From positions 1 through 64,000 of the forward strand of contig CP000781.1 in NCBI GenBank assembly GCA_000017645.1: 64,000 nucleotides of DNA, given 5' to 3'. This document shows, piece by piece, positions 8,929 through 17,278 of the stretch. The position numbers were made by a program, and so were the translations under genes. The notes below the pieces were generated by a model, which searched no databases, was not told where the DNA came from, and was given only the letters and a program-made list of their open reading frames with translations. How positions within the stretch are numbered: position 1 is the stretch's first letter; every line of letters begins with the position of its first letter. This stretch comes from Xanthobacter autotrophicus Py2. GTDB taxonomy: Bacteria; Pseudomonadota; Alphaproteobacteria; Rhizobiales; Xanthobacteraceae.

Positions 8929-9685
8929 TAACCTTGCAGCTGGGGCGTCCGCGTCCAAGGCGTTCGCTCGGGATGTGCCTGCGCTCGAGGTGAAGGACCT
9001 GTGGTCGGGCTATGGCGAGCAGGATGTGCTGCGCGGCATCGACATTTCGCTCAAGCCCGGCTCCATCGTGGCGTTGATCGGCGCCAACGGGGCCGGCAAG
9101 TCCACGCTCCTGCGCACCATTTCCGGCCTCATCCGCCCGCGCCGGGGCGAGATCCGCCTCGGCGGCGAGGTGCTCTCCGGCCTTGCGCCCCACCGCATCG
9201 TGGAGCGCGGCTTCGTGCAGTCGCCGGAGGGCAAGCAATTGTTCCTCGACATGTCCATCCGCGAAAACCTGCTGGTGGGCGCCGCCAACCCGCGCGCCCG
9301 GGCGCGGCGGCAAGAGACGCTGGAGGAGGTGTTCGACCTCTTCCCGATCCTCAAGGAGCGGCAGGCCTACAACGCCTCCACCCTGTCCGGCGGGCAGCAG
9401 CAGATGGTGGCGGTGGGCCGCGCGCTCATGGCCCTGCCGCGGGTGCTGGCGCTGGACGAGCCGTCGCTGGGCCTTGCCCCCATCATGGTGGACCGCCTGT
9501 TCGAGAGCATCGCCCGCATCCGCGAACGCGACCTCACCATCCTCATCATCGAGCAGAACGTGTTCCAGGTGCTGGAGATGGCGGACTACGGCTACGTGCT
9601 GGAGAACGGCGCCGTGACCCTCTCCGGCACCGGGCCGGACCTGCTCGCGAACGATCATCTCAGGGCGAGCTATCTGGGGCTGTGA
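8909..9685 (+). CDS. ABC transporter ATP-binding protein, LivF-like
   Basis: This is the second ATPase of the HAAT importer. Unlike its LivG-like partner it has fully canonical motifs: Walker A GANGAGKST, signature LSGGQQQM, Walker B VLALDEPSLGL and the switch region IIEQNVF. The LivF subfamily trait SLGLAP follows Walker B. The first 25 or so residues (MSMPALDNLAAGASASKAF) precede the ATPase core and are an uncommon extension. The start overlaps the previous gene by 20 bases. Alternative internal starts are possible but none is better supported. Confidence 0.92.
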   Translation: MSMPALDNLAAGASASKAFARDVPALEVKDLWSGYGEQDVLRGIDISLKPGSIVALIGANGAGKSTLLRTISGLIRPRRGEIRLGGEVLSGLAPHRIVERGFVQSPEGKQLFLDMSIRENLLVGAANPRARARRQETLEEVFDLFPILKERQAYNASTLSGGQQQMVAVGRALMALPRVLALDEPSLGLAPIMVDRLFESIARIRERDLTILIIEQNVFQVLEMADYGYVLENGAVTLSGTGPDLLANDHLRASYLGL

Positions 9686-9714
9686 GCCCCGCCGCCCCAT
9701 CGGGAGACATCCAC

Positions 9715-10419
9715 ATGACTGCTTTGGAGCGCGTCGCCGTCGTCACCGGCGGCGGCACGGGGATCGGCCGCGCGGTGGCCGAGCATCTGCTGGCGGACGG
9801 CTATAGGGTGGTGGTGGCCGGGCGCGACCGGGATGACGACCTGCCGGCGGCTATCGGTTTCGCCGAGCTGGATGTCACCGACGCCAAGGCGGTGGCGGCC
9901 TTCGCATCCGGCTTCCCGCGCCTGTCGGCGCTGGTGAACTGCGCCGGCATCATCCTGCACGAGGGCCGGGAACTGACGCCAGAGGGGTTCGCCAAGGTCA
10001 TCGACGTGAACCTCAACGGCTCCAACATCACGACGCTGGCCTTCCGCGCGGCGCTGGGCGCGGCGGGCGGGGCGGTGGTGAACACCGCCTCCATGTGGAG
10101 CTATTTCGGCTCGGGGCGGAACCCGGCCTATGCGGCGAGCAAGGGCGCCGTCCTCCAGCTCACCCGCTCCCACGCGGTGGGGTTCGCGGCGGAGGGCATC
10201 CGGGTGAACGCGGTGGCGCCGGGCTGGATCGAGACCCGCCTGTCCGCCGGCGCGTTGCAGAACCCCGAGCGGGCCGGACCCATCATGGCGCGCATCCCCA
10301 TGCAGCGCTGGGGCAAGCCTTCCGACGTGGCGCAGGTGGTGGGCTTCCTCCTGTCCCCGGCGGCGGCCTATGTGACGGGGGCCATCATCCCCGTGGATGG
10401 TGGCTTCGGCATCGCGTGA
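9715..10419 (+). CDS. Short-chain dehydrogenase/reductase (SDR)
   Basis: This is a classical SDR oxidoreductase of 234 residues. The dinucleotide-binding motif TGGGTGIG is at residues 10-17, the NCAG motif follows strand 4, the catalytic Ser is in NTASMWSYFGSG, and Tyr/Lys are in YAASK near 139-143. The ending GAIIPVDGGFGIA is typical. It is preceded by CGGGAGACAT, a reasonable ribosome-binding site. It lies 29 bases after the LivF-like gene and is probably the last gene of the transport operon, so it likely oxidises the imported substrate or an intermediate. The specific substrate is unknown. Confidence 0.92.
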   Translation: MTALERVAVVTGGGTGIGRAVAEHLLADGYRVVVAGRDRDDDLPAAIGFAELDVTDAKAVAAFASGFPRLSALVNCAGIILHEGRELTPEGFAKVIDVNLNGSNITTLAFRAALGAAGGAVVNTASMWSYFGSGRNPAYAASKGAVLQLTRSHAVGFAAEGIRVNAVAPGWIETRLSAGALQNPERAGPIMARIPMQRWGKPSDVAQVVGFLLSPAAAYVTGAIIPVDGGFGIA

Positions 10420-10541
10420 GGGGCGGGTGGGGAGGTGTTTTGCCCGCCGCCTCCCGCCGTCATGCCTTGGCTTGGCCGGGGCACCCATCGCGCCGCGTGC
10501 GGTTTGTGTGAAGGCGGCAGCGCGTCCCGGCCGCCCTATGG

Positions 10542-10564
10542 ATCCTCCGGTCGAGCCGGAGGAT
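10542..10564. repeat. Perfect palindromic intergenic element
   Basis: ATCCTCCGG and CCGGAGGAT form a perfect 9-bp stem around TCGAG. It lies between the convergent SDR and GntR genes and could stop transcription from either side, although no U-tract follows. Similar short CCGG-rich palindromes are dispersed in intergenic DNA of related bacteria. Copy number in this genome is unknown. Confidence 0.55.
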
Positions 10565-10608
10565 GACGGTGGGTGCGAGACGGATGACGGTGGTTCCGGT
10601 TTGCGTCC

Positions 10609-11319
10609 TCACTCGGCGGTGAGGGAGGCGAGCTTGCGCTTGCCGGGCGGGGCCTTGGCCTGCTCGTCCAGCCAGTCGGCCATGACGAGGCCCCAGGCGA
10701 TGTCCTGCTGGATGGCATGCTGCGCCCGCTCCGGATCGCGCGCCCGGAGCGCTTCCAGCACGTCATAGTGGCGGTGGTCCTCGCCGGCGATCTGGCGCGG
10801 CGGCAAGGTGGAGTGGAACACGCTGAGCAGCGGTCCCATCAGCGTCCACATATTCTCCACGATGGATTCGAGCAGCGGCAGCTCGGCGATCTCGATCAGC
10901 GCGAAGTGGAAGTCGCGGTTCTTCAGGCTCGCCTTCTTCGGGTTGGTGGCGGCGGCCTCGATGAACTCGTCCTGGATCTGCTCCAGCCGGCGGATCTGCT
11001 TGTCGGTGATGCGCTGGGCGGCGCGGGCGGAGGCGGCGCCCTCCAGCTCCATGCGGATGAGCTGGATCTCCTTCAGCCGGGCGCTGTCCAAGAGCGGCAC
11101 ATGAATGGCGGTGGCGGCCTTCATCTCCAGCGCCTGCTCGCTCACCAGGCGGAAGATGGCCTCGCGCACCGGGGTGATGGAGGTGCCCAGATCGGCCGCG
11201 AGCGCGGAGATGCGCAGCCGCTCGCCGGGCTCGAACTGCCCGTCGATCAGCGCCCGGCGGATGCGGCCGTAGACGCGGGCCGATAGATTTTCCTTCTCGA
11301 TCTGCCGCAACTCGGCCAT
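10609..11319 (-). CDS. GntR-family transcriptional regulator (FadR/FCD type)
   Basis: This is a ligand-responsive repressor or activator of 236 residues. The N-terminal winged helix-turn-helix reads YGRIRRALIDGQFEPGERL...ITPVREAIFRL, and the rest is an all-helical FCD effector-binding domain. I chose the ATG at 11319 (MAELRQIEKENLS); an in-frame ATG at 11352 would add eleven residues that do not fit the family. It lies just after the GldA-family gene on the same strand, so the two are probably co-transcribed. TATATC-type sites before the transporter and dehydrogenase are its probable targets. Confidence 0.92.
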   Translation of the reverse strand: MAELRQIEKENLSARVYGRIRRALIDGQFEPGERLRISALAADLGTSITPVREAIFRLVSEQALEMKAATAIHVPLLDSARLKEIQLIRMELEGAASARAAQRITDKQIRRLEQIQDEFIEAAATNPKKASLKNRDFHFALIEIAELPLLESIVENMWTLMGPLLSVFHSTLPPRQIAGEDHRHYDVLEALRARDPERAQHAIQQDIAWGLVMADWLDEQAKAPPGKRKLASLTAE

Positions 11320-11352
11320 GGCATCCACGCTTCTGAAAGGACCCGGATACAC

Positions 11353-11366
11353 CCTATATCACACGG
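11353..11366. promoter_or_regulatory. Possible third GntR half-site (TATATCACAC)
   Basis: TATATCACAC lies in the short gap between the GldA-family stop and the GntR start. It matches the TATATC core of the two fuller sites at 4824 and 12570 and could allow autoregulation. As a half-site it is weak evidence alone. Confidence 0.3.
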
Positions 11367-12504
11367 CCAGCCCGGGTGCGGTGCTGGGGGATTTGCTCCC
11401 CTGCATTGCATCCTCCACAAGCGCGTCCGCGAACCGCCCCTCCTCGATGGCGAGGATGGCGCGCACCACCTCCGCCTCTTCCAGCACCCGGGGGAAATGC
11501 CGGGCGTGGGGCGCCGAGAGGGTGAGGCGGGCGATGGTGGCCGCTTCCTCGGGCGTGGGGGCCGCACCGGCGAGGGCGACAAGACTCGTGGGCAGGCCGA
11601 TGGCGGCGTAGAAGCCGAGGAGATCGTCGAAGAAGTCCGCGTCACGGCCCTCCAGCACCAATTGCACCAGCACGCCGTAGGCGACCTCCAGCCCGTGCAG
11701 CGCGCGGGCATATTTCGGCACGGCGGAGAGGCCCCGCGTCATGGAATGGGCGATGGACAGGCCGCCGCTCTCGAAGCTGAGGCCGCTCATGAGCACGGTT
11801 GCTTCCACCACCAGGTCAAGGGCGTCGTCGGCCGCCTTGCGGTCCACGGCGGCGAGCGCCGCCGGGGCGTGGCGGCGCAGCACGTCGTAGCAGCCGCGGG
11901 CGAGGATCAGGGCGGAGAAGGCGGGATCGGCGCCGAACACGTTGCGGCCCTTCGCCGCCACGCAGCGCTCCACCTCGAACAGCTTCACCACCGCATCGCC
12001 GATGCCGGCGAGGAACAGAAGGCGCGGCGCCTCGGCGATCACCTGGGTATCCACCAGCACCAGGTCCGGATTGGCCGGCAGCTTCTCCACCGCGAGCAGG
12101 CGGTGGTCGTCGTCATAGAGCACGTAATTGTGGCTGGTGGGCGCGTCGGTGGAGGCAATGGTGGGGATGGTCGCCACCTTCGCGCCGATGCGGTTGGCGA
12201 GCGCCTTGCCCGCGTCGATGCACTTGCCGCCGCCCGCCGCCGCGACCAGCGGGGGCGGGGTGTCGCCCAGCGCTGCAAGCAGGCGGTCGATCTCCGCGGG
12301 TGAGCTTTCCCCGCCGAAGCGCAGGCGGGCAAGGCTCACCCCCGCCGCGTTGCACGAGGCCTGAAGGCGGGCGCCGAACAGATCGTCGATGAAGGGGTCT
12401 ATGACCAGCGCAGCGGCGTCGGTGAGGCGCGCCAGCTCGGGACCCAGATGATCCAGCGCCCCCTTGCCCTGCACATAGCGCCGCGGCGCGCCGAACACCT
12501 TCAT
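11359..12504 (-). CDS. Iron/zinc-containing alcohol dehydrogenase, glycerol dehydrogenase (GldA) family
   Basis: This is an NAD-dependent group-III metal alcohol dehydrogenase of 381 residues. The nucleotide-binding motif GGGKCIDAGKA is at about 91-101 and the substrate-loop motif PTIASTDAPTS at about 114-124. The metal ligands of GldA are conserved: Asp170 (GIGDAV), His253 (SIAHSM) and His270 (ALHGLE), close to the Asp171/His254/His271 of E. coli GldA. It lies opposite the transporter-SDR operon and upstream of the GntR gene, and its upstream region carries the same candidate operator. A role in oxidising a polyol or hydroxy-ketone brought in by the importer is likely but unproven. Confidence 0.9.
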   Translation of the reverse strand: MKVFGAPRRYVQGKGALDHLGPELARLTDAAALVIDPFIDDLFGARLQASCNAAGVSLARLRFGGESSPAEIDRLLAALGDTPPPLVAAAGGGKCIDAGKALANRIGAKVATIPTIASTDAPTSHNYVLYDDDHRLLAVEKLPANPDLVLVDTQVIAEAPRLLFLAGIGDAVVKLFEVERCVAAKGRNVFGADPAFSALILARGCYDVLRRHAPAALAAVDRKAADDALDLVVEATVLMSGLSFESGGLSIAHSMTRGLSAVPKYARALHGLEVAYGVLVQLVLEGRDADFFDDLLGFYAAIGLPTSLVALAGAAPTPEEAATIARLTLSAPHARHFPRVLEEAEVVRAILAIEEGRFADALVEDAMQGSKSPSTAPGLAV

Positions 12505-12564
12505 CTGGACCCTCCGAATTCCTGTCCTGCGTCTGGCGGGGCGCGCCCGTGGGCGTCGTTCCGA

Positions 12565-12592
12565 ACATGATATATCGTGTATGATGATCAGA
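12565..12592. promoter_or_regulatory. Candidate GntR operator/promoter before the GldA-family gene
   Basis: This AT-rich site contains ATATATCGTGTAT inside ATGATATATCGTGTATGATG and lies about 65 bases before the GldA-family start on the minus strand. It shares the ATATATC core and the R-T-R-Y-A-T right arm with the site at 4824. It probably overlaps the promoter of the dehydrogenase-gntR unit and may also affect the divergent acetyltransferase gene. Confidence 0.5.
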
Positions 12593-12682
12593 GATCAAGC
12601 ATCTCGGCGGGATGCCGTTCCATTTCCGGCAGGCACACGACCGCCCTTTTCAGCGCCGGCCCTCCTGCCGTAAAAGCTGGGC

Positions 12683-13225
12683 ATGCCGATCCGTCCCGCC
12701 ACTCCCGCCGACATCCCCGCCATCGCCGCCATCTATGACGAGGCCGTGCGCACCGGCACCGCCTCGTTCGAGCTGGCGCCGCCCGGCGTCAGCGAGATGA
12801 CGCGCCGCCACGCCGCATTGGTGGAGGCGGGCTTTCCGTATCTGGTGATGGACGAGGGCGGGGTGGTGCTGGGCTATGCCTATGTGGGCGCCTTCCGCCC
12901 GCGCATCGCCTATCGCCACACCGTGGAGAATTCCATCTATGTGGCACCGGCGGCGCAGGGGCGCGGGGTCGGCCGCGCGCTTTTGGAAGCGCTGATCGCG
13001 GCGTGCGAGGCTGCGGGCTTCCGCCAGATGGTGGCGGTGATCGGCGACAGCGCCAATGCCGGCTCCATCGGCCTGCACCGCGCCTGCGGCTTCGCCGACA
13101 TCGGCATCCTGCCGGCCACCGGCCTGAAGTTCGGCCGGTGGATCGATACGGTGCTCATGCAACGCCCCCTCGGGCCCGGCTCTGACACCGTGCCCGAGGA
13201 AGCGGACCTCAGCTTCAGCGGGTGA
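12683..13225 (+). CDS. GNAT N-acetyltransferase, phosphinothricin acetyltransferase-like
   Basis: This is a cytoplasmic acetyl-CoA-dependent N-acetyltransferase of 180 residues. It begins [20 protein letters not shown], has [20 protein letters not shown] (acetyl-CoA loop with the Q/RxxGxG/A motif at about 92-100), and ends with [25 protein letters not shown]. These are hallmarks of the Pat/Bar/MnaT group that acetylates phosphinothricin, methionine sulfoximine or similar amines. The last 11 bases overlap the end of convergent argB. Confidence 0.9.
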   Translation: MPIRPATPADIPAIAAIYDEAVRTGTASFELAPPGVSEMTRRHAALVEAGFPYLVMDEGGVVLGYAYVGAFRPRIAYRHTVENSIYVAPAAQGRGVGRALLEALIAACEAAGFRQMVAVIGDSANAGSIGLHRACGFADIGILPATGLKFGRWIDTVLMQRPLGPGSDTVPEEADLSFSG

Positions 13226-14123
13226 TCAGCGTGCCCGCGCCGTGGTCGGTGAGCAGTTCCAGCAGCACCGCGTGGGGCACCTTGCCGTCGAGGATGACGA
13301 CGCCTTCCACGCCCGCCTCCAGGGCATAGATGCAGGTCTCCACCTTCGGGATCATGCCGCCGGAAATGGTGCCGTCGGCGATCAGCGCCCGCACCTCGGC
13401 GATGGTGAGCTTGGGCAGCAGCTGCTTGTTCTTGTCCAGCACGCCGGGCACGTCGGTGAGCAGCAGGAAACGCTTGGCCCCCAGCGCGCCGGCGATGGCG
13501 CCGGCGAAGGTGTCGGCATTCACATTGTAGGTGCCGCCGTCCACCGCAGCCGCCACCGGGGCGAGCACCGGGATCAGCTCACGGCCGAGGATCTGGTCGA
13601 GCACTGTGGTGTCCACCGTGTCCGGCTCGCCCACGAAGCCGAGGTCCACCACATGGTCGTTGTCCACCACCACGCGGTTGGCCTTGCGGGCGCGGACCAT
13701 GTTGCCGTCCTTGCCGCACAGGCCGATGGCCTTGCCGCCGGCCTCGTTGATGAAGCCCACAATCTGCTTGTTGATGGAGCCGGCGAGCACCATCTCGACG
13801 ATTTCCACCGTGGCCTTGTCGGTGATGCGCAGGCCGGCCGCGAATTCGGACTTGATGCCGAGCTTGGCCAGCATGGCGCCGATCTGCGGGCCGCCGCCAT
13901 GCACCACCACCGGGTTCACACCCGATTGCTCCAGCAGCACGATGTCCTGCGCGAAGGTGCGCGCGCCCTCCTCGCCGCTGATGGCATGGCCGCCATACTT
14001 CACCACGACGATGGCGTCGTCGTAGCGCTGCATGTGGGGCAGCGCTTTGGCCAGGACCTCTGCCTGCAGCTGGGCTTCCGACACCTGCGTGGAAAGGGGC
14101 TCGTTCATGACGGGCTCGCTCAT
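13215..14123 (-). CDS. argB: Acetylglutamate kinase
   Basis: ArgB phosphorylates N-acetylglutamate in the second step of arginine synthesis. The 302-residue product shows [26 protein letters not shown] (ATP/substrate-binding Gly-rich loop), [16 protein letters not shown] and the C-terminal [18 protein letters not shown]. The last two segments and the N-terminal extension with a leading helix ([27 protein letters not shown], not all residues conserved) match the arginine-sensitive hexameric type. The start at 14123 or the in-frame ATG at 14108 are both possible. It is convergent with the acetyltransferase gene and not part of an arg operon here. Confidence 0.96.
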   Translation of the reverse strand: MSEPVMNEPLSTQVSEAQLQAEVLAKALPHMQRYDDAIVVVKYGGHAISGEEGARTFAQDIVLLEQSGVNPVVVHGGGPQIGAMLAKLGIKSEFAAGLRITDKATVEIVEMVLAGSINKQIVGFINEAGGKAIGLCGKDGNMVRARKANRVVVDNDHVVDLGFVGEPDTVDTTVLDQILGRELIPVLAPVAAAVDGGTYNVNADTFAGAIAGALGAKRFLLLTDVPGVLDKNKQLLPKLTIAEVRALIADGTISGGMIPKVETCIYALEAGVEGVVILDGKVPHAVLLELLTDHGAGTLITR

Positions 14124-14397
14124 GATCCTTGGGGGGAGCCCGGCGGGTGCCGGGGCGGCGCCGTTCTAGCCGTTTCCCCGGCAGCGTGAAAGGGCAAGGC
14201 GGCGGGTGGCGCCTGGGCTCATGTTTTGTGCATATTCCCCAGCGGCAGTCTTCCACCGGTCGCGGAAAGGTGATCAGAAGCGGCCACCGGCCCAACACAT
14301 TCGGCAGGTCAACAGCCCTCGGCGCGCCGGGTGCGGCCTGCCTTCAGGACGCTGCTGCCTCCCCCTCCAGCCATTCGCCAGAGATCGCACGGCCCAG

Positions 14398-16035
14398 ATG
14401 ACCACCCCCTCGTCCGCTTTCCCAGCGTTGCCATCGTCCGCCACGCAGGGCCATCCCGTCCTCGGCCACCCTGTACATCCCGCGCCGCCGCGGCTGCCGC
14501 ATGATTTGCGCGGACGCTGGATCGCGCTGCTGTTCGTCGCCTGTTTCGCGCTGGTGGCGGTGCCGATCCTGACGCACCCCCTGCCGCCTTTGTCGGACTA
14601 TGTGAACCACCTGGCCCGCATGCACGTCATCGCCGCGCTGCCGGACGACCCCGACATCGCGCGCTTCTACTATCTGAAGTGGTCCATCCTGCCGAACGTG
14701 ATGATGGACCTGATCGTGCCGGTCATCGAGCGGGTCACCGACATCTATACCGCCGGCGAGATCTACACGCTGATGTGCTTCGCCCTCATCGCCGCCGGCA
14801 CGCTGACGCTCAACCGGGCGCTGTTCGGCATGTGGTCGGCGTTGCCGCTGATTGCCTTTCCGCTGCTCTACAACGCCATCTTCCTGATCGGCGTGATGAA
14901 TTATTACTTCGGCATGGGGCTGGCGCTGTTCGCGCTCGCGGCCTGGGCGTTCCTGCGGGAACGGCCGTGGCCGTGGCGGTTCGCCATCTCCACACTCTTC
15001 GTCGTGGTGCTGTTCTTCTGCCACCTGTTCGCGGCCGGGGTGTACGGCGTCGGCCTCCTCGCTTTCGAGCTGGACCGCCTGCGCCAGGGGCGCGGCCAGC
15101 CTTGGGGGCCGCGGCTCGCTACCTTCGTGGCGGCGGGCCTGCCCTTCCTGCCCATCCTCCCGCTGCTGATCGCCAGCCCCACCTGGGGCCTCAGCACCGA
15201 GAATGTGTGGGAGCCGCAGGGCAAGGTCGAAGGCATCGAAATGGTCGTGAACGTCTATTTCGACTATGTGGCCGTCCTGTTGACCGCGGTGGTGGTGGGG
15301 GCGGGCATCTGGGCCGCGCGGCACCGCCTGCTCCACGTCCATTCGCTGATGCTGCCGCTGCTCCTGGTGGCGGGCGCGGTCTATCTCGCCATGCCCCGCG
15401 TGGTGTTCGCCAGCTACATGGCGGACCAGCGCCTGCCGGTGGCCATCGCCTTCTTCGTGCTCGCCGCCATGCGCGCGGACCTGCGCCATCGCCTGGCCCG
15501 GCGCGGCTTCGCCGTGGTGCTGATCCTGCTGCTGGCGGTCCGTGTCGGCGAAGTGCAGGTGGTGTGGAACCGCCTGTCCCAATGGACAGGTGCGTTCCAC
15601 CAGTCGGTGGAGCAGATCAAGCCCGGCTCCCGCATCCTGGTGGCCTATGCCGACATCAACGGCGGCAACGACCCGCGCGACCTCGGCCTCGTCCATGCCG
15701 CCTGCCTCGCCATGATCGAGAAGTCGTCGCTGGTCACCACCGCCTTCGCGGTGAAGGGCAAGCAGATCCTGCGCGTGCACCAGCCCTATCGCGACCATGT
15801 GGACACCGAGGACGGCACCCCGCCCCAGATCGAGCAGTTGCTCGTGACCGAGGAGGAGCCCTCCGTCGACGGCCCGCGCTACTGGGACCTGTGGCCGCAG
15901 AATTTCGACTATGTCTACGTGCTGTTCACCGAGCACGGCGCCCCCAACCCGGACAGCGACCGGCTGAAGCTCGTCTATGAGGGCGAGCGCTTCCAGCTCT
16001 ACCAGGTGATCCCGCCCGGCGCTCCGCCGTCCTGA
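14398..16035 (+). CDS. Multi-pass membrane protein of unknown function
   Basis: This 545-residue integral membrane protein has about ten hydrophobic segments between residues 40 and 390 and a hydrophilic C-terminal part of about 150 residues that probably faces the periplasm. The acidic DYVNHLARMHVIAALPDD loop after the first segment resembles the first-loop arrangement of GT-C glycosyltransferases and related families, but no catalytic motif is certain. I chose ATG 14398 because the earlier in-frame stretch from 14206 is Arg/Pro-rich and unlike a protein start. No neighbour suggests a pathway. Confidence 0.8.
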   Translation: MTTPSSAFPALPSSATQGHPVLGHPVHPAPPRLPHDLRGRWIALLFVACFALVAVPILTHPLPPLSDYVNHLARMHVIAALPDDPDIARFYYLKWSILPNVMMDLIVPVIERVTDIYTAGEIYTLMCFALIAAGTLTLNRALFGMWSALPLIAFPLLYNAIFLIGVMNYYFGMGLALFALAAWAFLRERPWPWRFAISTLFVVVLFFCHLFAAGVYGVGLLAFELDRLRQGRGQPWGPRLATFVAAGLPFLPILPLLIASPTWGLSTENVWEPQGKVEGIEMVVNVYFDYVAVLLTAVVVGAGIWAARHRLLHVHSLMLPLLLVAGAVYLAMPRVVFASYMADQRLPVAIAFFVLAAMRADLRHRLARRGFAVVLILLLAVRVGEVQVVWNRLSQWTGAFHQSVEQIKPGSRILVAYADINGGNDPRDLGLVHAACLAMIEKSSLVTTAFAVKGKQILRVHQPYRDHVDTEDGTPPQIEQLLVTEEEPSVDGPRYWDLWPQNFDYVYVLFTEHGAPNPDSDRLKLVYEGERFQLYQVIPPGAPPS

Positions 16036-16041
16036 GCCCAA

Positions 16042-16074
16042 GGGGGCGTTCCGGGGGCGTTCCGGGGGCGTGCC
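16042..16074 (+). repeat. 11-bp tandem repeat, three copies
   Basis: Three direct copies of GGGGGCGTTCC (the last reads GGGGGCGTGCC) lie immediately after the stop of the membrane-protein gene and before phnM. They are followed at 16081-16100 by the palindrome-like GCACCGTCACGGTCCGGTGC. Function is unknown. Confidence 0.6.
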
Positions 16075-16131
16075 GTCACCGCACCGTCACGGTCCGGTGC
16101 AAGGCATGCCCCTTTCCGGTACAGAGCCCCC

Positions 16132-17265
16132 ATGGAAACCGTCTACACCAACGCCCGCCTGATCCTCGACGACGAGGTGATCGACGGCACCCTCACCGTC
16201 CGCGACGGCATCATCGTCGCCGTGGATGCGGGCCGCGCCCACGCGCCCTCGGCCACGGACTGCGCCGGCGACTTCATCTCCCCCGGCATCGTCGACCTGC
16301 ACACCGACGCGCTGGAAGGCCATTTCGTGCCGCGCCCCAAGGTGTTCTGGCCGGATGCGCGGGCCGCCGCGCTGGCCCATGACGGCCAGACGGTGGCGAG
16401 CGGCATCACCACCGTGTTCGACGCCATCTGCGCCGGTGGCTTCGACCAGGCCAAGGTGGAGCGGCGCGACCTGTTCGAGCTGATGCTGGACGCGGTGGAG
16501 GACGGCGCCGGCCTGTTCCGCGCCCACCACCTCGTCCACCTGCGCTGCGAGATGACGGACCCCGACCTCATGGGATTGGTGGAGCCGGCGCTGGAGCGGT
16601 CGACCCTCGCCTTCGCCTCCCTCATGGATCACACCCCCGGCGCCCGGCAGTGGCGCAACGTGGATGTGCTGCGCGGCTTCCTCCTCGGCATCGGCAAGGA
16701 TGCGGGGGAGGCCGAGCGGGAGATAGCCGAGCGCACCGCGCGGGGCCGCTCCAACGTGGAGCGCAATTTCGCGCCGCTGGTGGAGATGCTGGCCGCCACT
16801 GGCCTCGTGCGCGCCAGCCATGACGACACCACGGACGATCACGTGCGGCTCGCCCAGGAGGCCGGCTGCACGGTGAGCGAGTTTCCCACCACCCGGGAGG
16901 CCGCCGCCGCGGCGCGGGCGGCGGGGCTTGCCACCATCGGCGGCGCGCCCAACGTGGTGCGCGGCGGCTCCCATTCCGGCGGCGTCGCCATGGGCGTGCT
17001 GGCCGGGGAGGGGCTGGTGGACGCCCTCGCCTCCGACTACGTACCGGCAAGCCTGCTGCAGGCGGCGACGCGGCTGCATCTGGCCGATGGCCTGCCGCTG
17101 CCGCGGGCCATGGCCCTGGTCACCCGCAACCCGGCCCAGATGGCCGGGCTTGCCGATCGCGGCCGGCTCGAAGCGGGGCTGCGGGCTGACCTGCTGCGCT
17201 TCCGCATCGTGGACACGACGCCCGTGGTGCGTCAGGTGTTGGTGGACGGCGAGCGGGTGTTCTGA
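16132..17265 (+). CDS. phnM: Alpha-D-ribose 1-methylphosphonate 5-triphosphate diphosphatase (PhnM)
   Basis: PhnM is an amidohydrolase-fold enzyme that removes pyrophosphate from ribose 1-methylphosphonate 5-triphosphate in the C-P lyase pathway. The 377-residue product has the PhnM pattern: ISPGIVDLHTDALEGHFVPRP (metal site), FASLMDHTPGARQW, ASHDDTTDDHV, and GAPNVVRGGSHSGGVA near the C-terminus. Length is normal. It stands alone: no phnG-L, phnN or phnCDE genes flank it, so the rest of the pathway must be encoded elsewhere or this copy has another role. Confidence 0.93.
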   Translation: METVYTNARLILDDEVIDGTLTVRDGIIVAVDAGRAHAPSATDCAGDFISPGIVDLHTDALEGHFVPRPKVFWPDARAAALAHDGQTVASGITTVFDAICAGGFDQAKVERRDLFELMLDAVEDGAGLFRAHHLVHLRCEMTDPDLMGLVEPALERSTLAFASLMDHTPGARQWRNVDVLRGFLLGIGKDAGEAEREIAERTARGRSNVERNFAPLVEMLAATGLVRASHDDTTDDHVRLAQEAGCTVSEFPTTREAAAAARAAGLATIGGAPNVVRGGSHSGGVAMGVLAGEGLVDALASDYVPASLLQAATRLHLADGLPLPRAMALVTRNPAQMAGLADRGRLEAGLRADLLRFRIVDTTPVVRQVLVDGERVF

Positions 17266-17278
17266 GCCGCCGGAGGAT

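Noticed and set aside
9001..9714. Long frame extending the SDR upstream
   Set aside because: The part before 9715 is an out-of-frame reading of the LivF-like gene. The SDR fold starts with TALERVAVVTGGGTGIG.
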